A DNA stretch of 64,000 nucleotides, taken from Planococcus shixiaomingii. Lineage in GTDB: Bacteria > Bacillota > Bacilli > Bacillales_A > Planococcaceae. The stretch is taken from NCBI RefSeq assembly GCF_030413615.1, contig NZ_CP129236.1, forward strand, positions 2,092,001 through 2,156,000, given 5' to 3'. The notes beneath the pieces were generated by a model, which worked only from the letters and a program-made list of their open reading frames with translations, was not told the origin of the DNA and made no database searches. Below are positions 55,261-63,909 of the stretch, one piece after another. Position 1 is the first letter of the stretch; every line of letters starts with the position of its first letter. A program made the position numbers and the translations under genes.

Positions 55261-57093
55261 CTATACGTCAATATCTCCAAGAATCCTCAATGCATCCAAC
55301 ATCAGCAGTAGCTCATAAGCAACCGCAGGATTTCGCAGTTCTTTGTTTAGCAATTTCTCAATCCGCGAAATGCGGTACATTAACCCACTCATCGACAGAG
55401 ACAAATCACTGATCGATTGCTGCAAGTTCCCACCGTTTAATAAGAACACGTACAGTGTATTCAGAAGTTCGTCTCGCTTATGTTCTTTCAGTTCCAAAAT
55501 CGGGTTCAGTTCCTTTTTTGCGATGCGCCGGATTGTCAGCATATTTTTTGAATTGATCAAAGAACCGATAATGCTCACTTCTTCAAAAGAAGCGATTTTA
55601 TCTCCTTTGTTCAAGCGCAGCGCTACTCTCGATTCCTCAAGCCCTTCCTCAATGGTTTCAATGGTTTCATGTTGGCTGCTCATGCCGACTTGAAAGGAAA
55701 GGTGCCGGTGTTCATGGCTTAAATGCTTCAGAATATTATCCAGCATATAGTTGAGCCGGTCCACTTTCGGCAACAGCATGACAATCGAACCTTCGTATTC
55801 GGTAATCAAGATTTTATAGCTCTGCATTTCCAAATACCGCGTGATGGAATGGATGATTTGGTCAAGGAGTTCCACTTTTGAAGCGTCCAAATGTTCGGAT
55901 GTGCATTTTAAGCTTGCGATGAAAAAAGGCTCTTTCAAGTCGATGCCCATATAATACCCGCGGTAGACAATGCTTGGAATCGAAGAATACTGCTTCAACA
56001 GCAACTGTTCGAAGAAATACGCTTTGATGTTTTCCACCGCTTCTAGGCTGGTTTTTTCATTCAAAAAGAAGAGCGCTGCTGAAGTTGCGGCACGCTGGAT
56101 AAACATTGTTTCTTTTTCCGCTTCCGCATCTTTGTCCAAATAGAAAAACGTGATATAGCCAATCGGCTTTTTCTGGACGATGATCGGCGTTACAAGCCGC
56201 TTATGGGATTTCCCCTGAACAACAAAAGTCTTGTCATAAGACGAATAAAGGATTTTCCCGCTTTTGGTTTTGTTGATGGAGTTCAGAAAATCTTCGCTGA
56301 ATGTGTTGTATTGGATTTCGTCGATTCCCCGATACACTCTCGGATGAAAGTTCAAATCTTCAATGGATACCGGAATGTTCAAAGTGTCATAGATGGTGCC
56401 GATCATTTCTTCAATCGAGTCGCCGTCGGATAGTCTGGAAGTTAGCGTGTCATGGAAAGTGGATGCCTTTTCGATAAAGTTCTTTTGTTCCAGCAATTGC
56501 TCATACGTATAATTAAGTTCATCGATAAACCGGCTTTCCTGGTACAACTGGATTTCTTCTTTCATTTCCGCATCGTCCCAGTCCTCTTCCAACCGCATTT
56601 CAAACTTACACGAGGCGTCGCCTTTTCCTCGGCATTCCACTTCCCGGATGTAGATGCTTCGGCCAGTAATCGTAGATGTGAAACCGCTTCCAAAACCAGT
56701 CAAAGTATGGCACACTGGACTGTCGGAAATACCATGGTTTTTCACATGTTCGGCCACTTCGAAAGAATCCAGCCATTCTCCGCTTGCAGAAATGCTTACT
56801 ACTTCTCCGTGTTCATCGAGGTGTACATGGCGTTCGGATACCAGACCGGAAATTTGGCCAGTTTCATAATGCAGCGCTCCGGCTTTCTCCAGCATTTGTT
56901 CTACCGTACCGCCGCCTTTTAACACATCTTTCGCATGGGCTTTCCCTAGATTCCACCCATAACGCAGCAAAAACGACTTTGCGCGCCGAACTCCCAGGTT
57001 CTCAATCAGTTCTTTTCTTAACAACCCGAAAGTGGCAGAAGTCGTCGAGATTTTTTTATCTTCACTGTGATCAAATGTTTCCAGCTTTCTCAT
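55261..57093 (-). CDS. XylR_N/V4R sensor fused to a PucR-type transcription regulator
   Basis: A 610-residue regulator. Residues 1-100 resemble XylR_N (FLLRYGWNLGKAHAKDVL), 110-180 V4R with the metal-cysteine pattern VECRGKGDASCKFE and an earlier Cys in SPVCHTLTGFGSGF. A helical linker (210-235) and a GAF-like part (240-360) follow, then a CdaR/GGDEF-like middle and the C-terminal PucR helix-turn-helix (TLYVFLLNGGNLQQSISDLSLSMSGLMYRISRIEKLL). No AAA+ sigma-54 domain is present, unlike XylR/DmpR. It sits between the two catabolic units and probably activates both in response to an aromatic ligand. Start ATG 57093 after AAGGGGG. Confidence 0.85.
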   Translation of the reverse strand: MRKLETFDHSEDKKISTTSATFGLLRKELIENLGVRRAKSFLLRYGWNLGKAHAKDVLKGGGTVEQMLEKAGALHYETGQISGLVSERHVHLDEHGEVVSISASGEWLDSFEVAEHVKNHGISDSPVCHTLTGFGSGFTSTITGRSIYIREVECRGKGDASCKFEMRLEEDWDDAEMKEEIQLYQESRFIDELNYTYEQLLEQKNFIEKASTFHDTLTSRLSDGDSIEEMIGTIYDTLNIPVSIEDLNFHPRVYRGIDEIQYNTFSEDFLNSINKTKSGKILYSSYDKTFVVQGKSHKRLVTPIIVQKKPIGYITFFYLDKDAEAEKETMFIQRAATSAALFFLNEKTSLEAVENIKAYFFEQLLLKQYSSIPSIVYRGYYMGIDLKEPFFIASLKCTSEHLDASKVELLDQIIHSITRYLEMQSYKILITEYEGSIVMLLPKVDRLNYMLDNILKHLSHEHRHLSFQVGMSSQHETIETIEEGLEESRVALRLNKGDKIASFEEVSIIGSLINSKNMLTIRRIAKKELNPILELKEHKRDELLNTLYVFLLNGGNLQQSISDLSLSMSGLMYRISRIEKLLNKELRNPAVAYELLLMLDALRILGDIDV

Positions 57094-57245
57094 GAAAATC
57101 CCCCTTGCATCCATAGTGGTCTCTAAGAATACGATCTTCAGAACTTTTCTCCTATCCTTTGTAAAAAAGTAATAAATATATGCTTATCTGGATTATACAG
57201 AATTTCTTAAAACTTTGTTGAATAATTTTTCTTACCCTATCATGG

Positions 57246-57275
57246 CAAAAAAACCTTCGGCTTGTAACCGAAGGC
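57246..57275 (-). terminator. terminator of the distal catabolic operon
   Basis: On the minus strand CCTTCGG-TTACAAG-CCGAAGG followed by TTTTTTT, 12 bases past the stop at 57287. Confidence 0.85.
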
Positions 57276-57286
57276 ATTTCTGCAAA

Positions 57287-58141
57287 TTAGATGTTGACGC
57301 CCGCTTTTACAGATAGTCCGTAATCCAGACCGGCATGAATATCGCTTTTCAGATTATAGAAAGCGCGCAGTTTTTTAACTGCATCTTCCGGCGGTTTTGC
57401 ATTGAAATAGCCTTTGCGGGTAATTGTAACACCTGAGTTTATTTTTAAATCGGTTAAGCTTTCGCACATCTTAATCCCTGCTGCAAAAGAGTCCACTACC
57501 GGCACATCGCCAATTCTGGAAATTCCATGTGCTGCTAAAAAGACGTTCAGCGGGCCTTCGCCGGGTACGATGACGTCTGCGCCAAGAGCGATTGCTTTTT
57601 CCGCACTCGCGATAAAACTGTCAATGACCGGCTGAGGATTTTCAAAGCCCGCCAGCACATCGTAAAAACCAACAGTAGTTTGAACGATTGGGCCCAGTTT
57701 ATTGCCGAGGCCGTACCGTTCGGCATTTTGGCGCAATTGATCCGCAAGCGGCTCCAAGAAGTTTACGATGCCGATGCGATCTCCAAGCATAGAAGCTATA
57801 TGAAAAGAAGCCTGGCCATAGCCAATTACCGGAATATCGACCAATGTCCGTGCTTCGAGCAAGCCGACGTCCGGAATTGTGCCGATGAACATGCAGTCGT
57901 AACCTGCACTTTCCGCAATCAACGCGTTGCGGATAAATTGCTCTTTATGCAAGTTCTGCAAATAGGCATACGTGATAAAATGGCCTGGATATTCGCTTGG
58001 ATACGTTTCATTGGCCATGCCGTGGAGCACGACTTCCACGTCCAGCCGCGCCACTTTCTGGATGTGATTGATGACCGCATCCCGATAAGCCGGCACCGTT
58101 TCAATAGACGTCAAACTTTGATGCCATATTCTCAAAACCAT
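57287..58141 (-). CDS. Asp/Glu/hydantoin-racemase-superfamily protein lacking the usual cysteines
   Basis: A 284-residue protein with the racemase fold: LRIWHQSLTSIE..., GYDCMFIGTIPDVGLLEARTLVDIPVIGYGQAS and ALGADVIVPGEGPLNVFL. In hydantoin and Asp/Glu racemases a Cys follows in the first motif (here TIPDVG) and in the second (here VPGEGP), so both catalytic cysteines seem absent. Relatives include maleate isomerase and arylmalonate decarboxylase. A role in a C4-C6 acid isomerisation is possible but unproven. Last gene of the distal operon; AGGGGG precedes the ATG. Confidence 0.72.
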   Translation of the reverse strand: MVLRIWHQSLTSIETVPAYRDAVINHIQKVARLDVEVVLHGMANETYPSEYPGHFITYAYLQNLHKEQFIRNALIAESAGYDCMFIGTIPDVGLLEARTLVDIPVIGYGQASFHIASMLGDRIGIVNFLEPLADQLRQNAERYGLGNKLGPIVQTTVGFYDVLAGFENPQPVIDSFIASAEKAIALGADVIVPGEGPLNVFLAAHGISRIGDVPVVDSFAAGIKMCESLTDLKINSGVTITRKGYFNAKPPEDAVKKLRAFYNLKSDIHAGLDYGLSVKAGVNI

Positions 58142-58149
58142 CAGTCCCC

Positions 58150-59529
58150 CTAAAGAACAACTTGTTTTTCTAATGCGGCTTGAACGGCTATTCTGCCAAA
58201 AATAGCTGCCTTGCCAAGTGAACTTCCTGTCATGTATCCCGCACCGTGAAAGCCGCCGGCGATTTCCCCAGCAGCATACAAGCCTGCGATCGGTTCATTG
58301 AACGCATTCAAGACCCGGGCAGATTTGTCGACACTGACGCCCGCATAAGTCGCAAGCATCGCCACTGTAGTCCGCATCGCGTAAAACGGCGCATTTTCAA
58401 TCGGCGTTGGTGTGCCAAAATGATGCGTCAACGTGGTGCGACCGAATTTGGAATCGCTGCCGCTTTGGATATCGTCATTGTAATGGTCTACCGTAGTTTT
58501 CAACGTTTCCAGAGGAACTTGAATAATGACTGCCAGTGTTTCCAAAGAATTTGCTTTTTCTATCAACCCTAAAGAAAGCAGCTTTTCAAAGTCGTAAAGA
58601 GCGTCGCCGGTCACACCTTCATTCATAATTGTCTGATCCCAAATCTGATAAGTGATTTTCTCCGGCTGCACCAGCGCTTCTGTGCCGATCAACTTATAAG
58701 AGATCGACTCGTTGACGAAACGCTCCGCGAATTTATTGATGATAATTGCACCTTTATAAAACGCCAAAGCCTGCGATTTTCTTGGGCCGTCCGCCGTTGG
58801 GTGAAATCCGTAAGTTCCTTTTAAATAAGGGAAATCACGCAGCCAAGCGCCTTGCTCGCTGGCCAGTTTGATGCCGTCTCCGACATTCCCTTTGCCGCCG
58901 ATGCGAATGGCACCGACTAACTGAGGGGCGAAATTTTCCAGCAATTCTTCACTTTTTGAAAAGCCGCCAGAAGTGAGCAGTACGCCGTTTTCAGCGGTCG
59001 CAGTTTCCAGTTTGCCGCCATACTCAAAAACCACTTGTGATACCCTTTCCGCTTCGTCTTTTCGCAGACGCTTGACGGTTGCCCCGGTTTTGAACGTTAC
59101 AGTCCCGGATGCAGCGGCCGCTTCATATAGCGCCGTTATGGCTTGCTTTGGCGTGATGGTATGGCCCCTTGGAACGCTGTGGCCGCTAACTGCCTGAACT
59201 TTGTGGAATTGAACTCCTTTAGAAAGGAGCCATTCATAAGTCTCAAGCTGGTGATCGCCATAAGCTTCCACCAGTTCCACTTCGTTCTTTCCTTCGCCGA
59301 CAGCGAGCATATCCTCGACCAGAAATTGAGATTGGTCGTCAATGCCTTCTTTTTGTTGCAGGTCGGTTCCGGCAAACGCCATGTAGCGACCACTGAGCAA
59401 AGAACTTCCACCAAAATCCGCTTCTTTTTCCAGCACCAGGACAGCTACGCCTTGTGCAGCCGCTTCCGCCGCCGCACACAAGCCCGCCATTCCAGCACCG
59501 ACAATGATCAAATTATAAGTCCCTTGCAT
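58150..59529 (-). CDS. FAD-dependent dehydrogenase (fumarate-reductase/KstD-like) 2
   Basis: A 459-residue FAD_binding_2 protein: IIVGAGMAGLCAAAEAAAQ at residues 8-26, LEKEADFGGSSLLSGR near 35, NGVLLTSGGFSKSEE near 185 and C-terminal LYAAGEIAGGFHGAGYMTGSSLGKAAIFGRIA. It differs clearly from proteins 1 and 3, so these are old paralogues. The expected reaction is C=C reduction or desaturation next to a carbonyl. It lies 5 bases from the upstream GlcG-type gene. Confidence 0.87.
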   Translation of the reverse strand: MQGTYNLIIVGAGMAGLCAAAEAAAQGVAVLVLEKEADFGGSSLLSGRYMAFAGTDLQQKEGIDDQSQFLVEDMLAVGEGKNEVELVEAYGDHQLETYEWLLSKGVQFHKVQAVSGHSVPRGHTITPKQAITALYEAAAASGTVTFKTGATVKRLRKDEAERVSQVVFEYGGKLETATAENGVLLTSGGFSKSEELLENFAPQLVGAIRIGGKGNVGDGIKLASEQGAWLRDFPYLKGTYGFHPTADGPRKSQALAFYKGAIIINKFAERFVNESISYKLIGTEALVQPEKITYQIWDQTIMNEGVTGDALYDFEKLLSLGLIEKANSLETLAVIIQVPLETLKTTVDHYNDDIQSGSDSKFGRTTLTHHFGTPTPIENAPFYAMRTTVAMLATYAGVSVDKSARVLNAFNEPIAGLYAAGEIAGGFHGAGYMTGSSLGKAAIFGRIAVQAALEKQVVL

Positions 59530-59534
59530 AGGCG

Positions 59535-59990
59535 TTACACAACCTTTGAAGTCAATTCACCCAATACTTCTAAAGCCGCTTCGCATACTTGCATATCATG
59601 TGAATAATGGCCGCCGCTTACCCCGATGCCGCCAATCAATTCATCGTTGATTTTAATTGGGTAGCCGCCGCCGAAAATTACCAGGCGTTCGGTGTGGACC
59701 AAGCCGTGCAATAACGGTGGATCGTCCTTCAAGCGGTCGTACCATTCATGAGTTGCCCGGTTGTACGTTGCTGCAGAGAAGGCTTTGTTCTGCGCAATTT
59801 CAAGACTCAATACAGGTGCGTTGTCCATTGCCGAGAAGGCTTTCAAGTTCCCGACACGGTCGACGATTGCAATGCTGAACGGGATGCCCATTTCTTTTCC
59901 TTTTTCGACTGCAGCTTCCAGTAATTTGTTGGCTAATGCCAGGCTAATGTTTTTCGACTCGATTGCTGTGATGAATTCGCTAATTGTCAT
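59535..59990 (-). CDS. GlcG/HbpS-family (haem-degrading-like) protein
   Basis: A 151-residue protein of the GlcG/HbpS fold: ALANKLLEAAVEKGKEMGIPFSIAIVD, followed by RTYNRATHEWYD-like KAFSAATYNRATHEW and GGYPIKINDELIGGIGVSGGHYSHDMQVCEAAL, the glycine-rich C-terminal signature. Such proteins are frequent companions of catabolic enzymes, and some bind haem or act as small-molecule enzymes; the function is usually unknown. AAAGGGG precedes the ATG. Confidence 0.8.
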   Translation of the reverse strand: MTISEFITAIESKNISLALANKLLEAAVEKGKEMGIPFSIAIVDRVGNLKAFSAMDNAPVLSLEIAQNKAFSAATYNRATHEWYDRLKDDPPLLHGLVHTERLVIFGGGYPIKINDELIGGIGVSGGHYSHDMQVCEAALEVLGELTSKVV

Positions 59991-60004
59991 CTACCCCTTT
60001 AGTT

Positions 60005-60739
60005 TTATTGTTGTGTAACTCCGACAGGCTGTCCTGACCCGAATGCTTCAATCGATGCTGCTGTAACGGCGACCATTTTCGGCAAACATAGATCCACGAT
60101 CACGTGTGCGATATCGATCGGCTGAAGCCAGCTGGATTTGTTGACTCCGGCTCCGAGCACCGCCATCATTTGCGTATCGACCGGCCCCGGACAAACGGCG
60201 TTGACCCGGACCCCGTACGGCTTCAATTCTTCGCCTAGTGCTTTTGAAAAACCGATGATGGCGTGCTTAGAGGAAATATAGGCACTGCGGTTTGGCCCGC
60301 CTTTCGTGCCCCATATCGACGAAATGTTGATGATGACGCCTTCTCTTCTTACGATCATTTCCGGAACGACGGCCTTGCATAAATAAAACGGCGCATGGAC
60401 ATTAATATCATGGACCCGTTTCCATTCTTCAACCGACAGTTCCGTGAATGGCTTCATGCTCATGACTCCGGCATTATTGATCAAAATATCGATTTTCCCG
60501 AAGCGCTGTTTTACTTGTTCGATAGCTCCGTCGACTGCTCTTTCATCTCCGACATCGCAAATGACGGCAATTGCTTCTAAACCATATTGTTGTTCAATCG
60601 CTTGAACGACTTCGTTGCATTCTTCTTCGCTTCGGGCACATACTGCAACGTTTGCTCCGTAGGAAGCCAAAAGCAAGCTTGTTTCGCGGCCAATTCCCCG
60701 GCCGCCTCCAGTAACGAATGCCACTTTTCCGGTCAGCAA
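60005..60739 (-). CDS. SDR-family oxidoreductase
   Basis: A 244-residue short-chain dehydrogenase/reductase. NAD(P) motif VTGGGRGIGRE (residues 9-19), ILINNAGVM near 83, catalytic Ser in NISSIWGT and YISSKHA (Tyr, Lys) near 150-155, with NAVCPGPVDTQM near 180. I start at TTG 60739, eight bases from AGGGAGG; a GTG at 60748 overlaps the ribosome site. The cofactor and substrate cannot be assigned. It lies between FAD dehydrogenase 3 and the GlcG-like gene. Confidence 0.87.
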   Translation of the reverse strand: MLTGKVAFVTGGGRGIGRETSLLLASYGANVAVCARSEEECNEVVQAIEQQYGLEAIAVICDVGDERAVDGAIEQVKQRFGKIDILINNAGVMSMKPFTELSVEEWKRVHDINVHAPFYLCKAVVPEMIVRREGVIINISSIWGTKGGPNRSAYISSKHAIIGFSKALGEELKPYGVRVNAVCPGPVDTQMMAVLGAGVNKSSWLQPIDIAHVIVDLCLPKMVAVTAASIEAFGSGQPVGVTQQ

Positions 60740-60757
60740 TAGCTCCACCTCCCTCTC

Positions 60758-62179
60758 TTAGGAATACGTTTTCTCGGTTGACGCGACATAGTGAACAGCA
60801 TGTTCGCCTGCACGTTTCCCGAACACCAGACTGCGCAACACAGAAGTGCCACCCGGATATTTGCCGTAATACAAACCAGTCATTTCGCCGGCTGCGTATA
60901 ACCCTGGAATCGGCTCATCGTCATTCGAAACGACACGGCCATGGACGTCGGTAGCGATTCCGCCGTTGGTGAAAACGTTGCAACAAACGATCGGATACGC
61001 GATAAATGGCCCTTGGTCAATCGGGATCGCCCAGTTCGATTTTGGCGGTTCAATGCCGATGGCCTGCTTGCCGTCTTTTCGGTTCCACAGAAATTGACCT
61101 GGCTGCACGGCTTGGTTGAAATCTTCCACCGTTTTTTTCAAGTTTTCCGGGTTGATGTTCAGCTGTTCGGCCAGGCCTTCAATGGTATCTGACACAACCG
61201 GCGGCTGTTCTGTTTGCAATGCTTCCTCGTAATTCGGGATATCGTAGAGTTTCTGATCCGTAATCATATAAGCAATGTGGCCGGGCTGGTCGTAGAAGAT
61301 TTTACGCGCCACCGCTTCATACTGCTCATCGATCGTCGCTTCGCCTTCATCGGTGAAACGTTCGCCGCATTGATTCACCAGAATGGCGTATGGATAGGTC
61401 ATGACGCCCGCTTCTTCGCGTTTACTGCGCGGATCAACCGGTTCAGCGTGGAACGAATCCCATTGGCCCGCTCCTTTCGCTCCTAAATGCTGAGCCATGC
61501 GGATCGCTTCGCCTTTGTTGTAATAGCCGCCTTCGGCAACCGGGGCAATCTTATGGGCATCGCGGCCGATATACTGAGCCATCATTTCCTGGCTGCCTTG
61601 GAAACCGCCAGCCGCTAAAATAACGGAATCGACGTTCAACGTGATGCTGTCTCCGCCTTTGACGCGTATCTTCAAACTTTCTACAGCACCATCATCATTT
61701 AGCCCTAAGTTCCAAGCAGTCGCTTCATATATAATTTCGACATTCAGCGCCCGTGCCCGGAGCGACAGCGTATCGATGATGGCTCGTCCACCGCCGACCG
61801 GCAACAGGCGCGGTTTGGAAGCCGTCAAGAACATCGTAGGCAAATAATCGAATCCGACACCTTTCGATTCAACCCAGCGTAGCGTAGGGCCAGCTTGGTC
61901 ATACAACGTTTCGATGTAAGCACGGTCCGAATAGTTGTCCGAAAAAGCCAGCATGTCTTCTTTAAAGTTCGGGGCGGGCTGATCGATGTTTTCCATTCGC
62001 ATATAAGCGGCTGTCCACCTGGTATTGCCGCCTCGGTTATTGAAATCAGCTCGTTCAATGATGGCGATTCTGATATTTTTGTTTTCTTCTTTCGCTTTTT
62101 CCGCCGCTGCCAAAGCCGCCGCTGTTCCAGCAGCTCCGCAGCCAATTATGGCGATATCGTAATCCACTTCTCTTGTCAT
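60758..62179 (-). CDS. FAD-dependent dehydrogenase (tricarballylate-dehydrogenase-like) 3
   Basis: A 473-residue FAD_binding_2 protein: IAIIGCGAAGTAAALAAAEKA at residues 9-29, ERADFNNRGGNTRWTAAYMRM, SVILAAGGFQGSQEMM near 205, and C-terminal LYAAGEMTGLYYGKYPGGTSVLRSLVFGKRAGEHA. The GGNTRW stretch matches TcuA best. It overlaps the lyase gene by 4 bases (ATGA), so translation is coupled. It is probably a partner of the lyase in one metabolic branch. Confidence 0.88.
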   Translation of the reverse strand: MTREVDYDIAIIGCGAAGTAAALAAAEKAKEENKNIRIAIIERADFNNRGGNTRWTAAYMRMENIDQPAPNFKEDMLAFSDNYSDRAYIETLYDQAGPTLRWVESKGVGFDYLPTMFLTASKPRLLPVGGGRAIIDTLSLRARALNVEIIYEATAWNLGLNDDGAVESLKIRVKGGDSITLNVDSVILAAGGFQGSQEMMAQYIGRDAHKIAPVAEGGYYNKGEAIRMAQHLGAKGAGQWDSFHAEPVDPRSKREEAGVMTYPYAILVNQCGERFTDEGEATIDEQYEAVARKIFYDQPGHIAYMITDQKLYDIPNYEEALQTEQPPVVSDTIEGLAEQLNINPENLKKTVEDFNQAVQPGQFLWNRKDGKQAIGIEPPKSNWAIPIDQGPFIAYPIVCCNVFTNGGIATDVHGRVVSNDDEPIPGLYAAGEMTGLYYGKYPGGTSVLRSLVFGKRAGEHAVHYVASTEKTYS

Positions 62180-63072
62180 CGTTTCGGCGCCCCCTCTGCC
62201 ACATCAAACTCCAGGTATTCTTTCTCCCATTGCTTGATTTGCCCCAACTTGAACAGTTCTTGCCTTTCTTCCCAAGTACAAATCAGGTGATGAATGTTTT
62301 GCTGCGAGCGCTCCTGCTTCAAGACGCGCAGGCTTTCCTGAATTCCTTTAATGGCAGAGCGCAGCACCGTATTGGCGCACAGCATAATTTGAAAACCCAT
62401 TTCCTCCGCTTCCTCCAGCGATACAAGCGGAGTGCTGCCGCCTTCCACCATATTGATGATATGTGGAATGTCTGGAACATTTGCGGTAATTTCCATCAGC
62501 TGTTCAATCGTTGTTGGGGCCTCCACAAAAATCACATCAGCGCCGGCTTCTTTATAGGCATTTGCGCGTTCAAGTGCTTCGCCCATTCCGTATATGGCCA
62601 GTGCGTCAGTGCGCGCGATGATTGAGAGGTCATCGTCTTTCCGTGTATCCACCGCCGCTTTGATTTTGTAGACCATCTCTTCTTTGGAGATAACTTGCTT
62701 GCCGCCAAAATGGCCGCATTTTTTCGGTGCCACCTGATCTTCAAACTGGATGGCAGAAGCACCAGCCCGTTCGAGCTGTTTGACGGTGCGCATCAAATTG
62801 AGGGCGTTGCCGAATCCGGTATCTCCATCGACAACGATCGGCACATTTGTCACATCCGACATACGGCTGACCACGTCCGCAATTTCCGTGACGGCCGTCA
62901 ACCCCACATCTGCCCAGCCTAACTGAGCATTGGAGATTCCAGCACCAGTTGCGTAGATAGCAGGAAAACCTGATTCTTCAATAAGGCGTGCCGTCATGCC
63001 ATCATAAGCCCCCGGCAGAATAAAGGCATTCGGCTGCTGAAGCAGCGCTTTGAATTGCTTGTTCTTAGACAT
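62176..63072 (-). CDS. isocitrate lyase/PEP mutase-family C-C lyase
   Basis: A 298-residue TIM-barrel enzyme. KKCGHFGGKQVI near 140 is the ICL/PEPM signature with the catalytic Cys; VVDGDTGFGNALN carries Mg-binding Asp. Candidates are 2-methylisocitrate lyase, 2,3-dimethylmalate lyase or oxaloacetate decarboxylase. The start is ATG 63072 (MSKNKQFK), close behind AAAGGATGG; the open frame extends 21 codons upstream into the FAD synthetase gene without support. It may cleave a branched 2-hydroxyacid produced in the pathway. Confidence 0.85.
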   Translation of the reverse strand: MSKNKQFKALLQQPNAFILPGAYDGMTARLIEESGFPAIYATGAGISNAQLGWADVGLTAVTEIADVVSRMSDVTNVPIVVDGDTGFGNALNLMRTVKQLERAGASAIQFEDQVAPKKCGHFGGKQVISKEEMVYKIKAAVDTRKDDDLSIIARTDALAIYGMGEALERANAYKEAGADVIFVEAPTTIEQLMEITANVPDIPHIINMVEGGSTPLVSLEEAEEMGFQIMLCANTVLRSAIKGIQESLRVLKQERSQQNIHHLICTWEERQELFKLGQIKQWEKEYLEFDVAEGAPKR

Positions 63073-63089
63073 CCAACCATCCTTTGCCA

Positions 63090-63890
63090 TTAAGTCATCA
63101 TACTGAAAGCTGTTTCTTCCACTTCTTTGTGCCATTTGATCGTCATCATCCGGTCGGAGATAAATCCGATGCGGTTGAAATTAATTTGCTGGTCTTTCGT
63201 CACTTGCAAAATCCCTACTATTTCCCGGTCATGGCATTTCACAGTCGCCACGTAGTCGCCGCGTGCTGGCAGCGTATATTGCGGCAACAAGCCGTTATCC
63301 GGACACCATTCCACCGTGTAAGGCTCTCCCAGCAAGTTCTGGATAAATTCAATATCGCCAATCGCCAAACTTTCACGGATGCGGGTTGAACTGATCTTAT
63401 CTCCGCACAGCTCCACTTTTGCAACTTCGGTAACGCCGTAGTTCCCATTGCCGTGCGCATAAAGCGTATTAACGTTGCCGGAGCCTTTGGAACCGTACGT
63501 GTAGTCATAGCCGCAAACCACATGTTTTGCTCCAAGACCGACCAAATAATGGTCAGCGAACTGTTGAGGAGAAAGAGAAGCGAAATCCAAACTAAATTCA
63601 ACAATCAGGAAGTAATCGACGCCCAGCTCTTTTAGCCGCTGCTGCTTTTTTTCCAGAGGCATAAGAAACTCAACTTGTTGTTGCCCTTTTGACAAGACAC
63701 TTCTCGGATGCGGGAAAAAGCTCATAACCGATAATGGAAGTCCCAGTTCGTCCGCTTTTCTCCGGGCTGCTTCTATTACTTTCTGATGCCCTTTATGAAG
63801 TCCGTCAAAAAATCCCAAGGCGATTACATGCGGCGGAAGCGTTTGCTGGCAGTGCTGCAAGTTAGCGTGATTGATTTCGATCGTTTTCAT
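63090..63890 (-). CDS. FAD synthetase (FMN adenylyltransferase domain) without flavokinase
   Basis: A 266-residue protein matching the N-terminal FAD-synthetase half of RibF: IALGFFDGLHKGHQKVI (HxGH nucleotidyl-transfer motif), FFPHPRSVLS, VCGYDYTYGSKGSG, ISSTRIRESLAIGD. The C-terminal 75 residues do not resemble a riboflavin-kinase domain. RibF is normally about 315 residues; this one should make FAD from FMN but no FMN. Its position in an operon with FAD dehydrogenases suggests dedicated cofactor supply. GAGGCG precedes the ATG. Confidence 0.82.
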   Translation of the reverse strand: MKTIEINHANLQHCQQTLPPHVIALGFFDGLHKGHQKVIEAARRKADELGLPLSVMSFFPHPRSVLSKGQQQVEFLMPLEKKQQRLKELGVDYFLIVEFSLDFASLSPQQFADHYLVGLGAKHVVCGYDYTYGSKGSGNVNTLYAHGNGNYGVTEVAKVELCGDKISSTRIRESLAIGDIEFIQNLLGEPYTVEWCPDNGLLPQYTLPARGDYVATVKCHDREIVGILQVTKDQQINFNRIGFISDRMMTIKWHKEVEETAFSMMT

Positions 63891-63909
63891 AGGGTTTCGC
63901 CTCTTTTCC

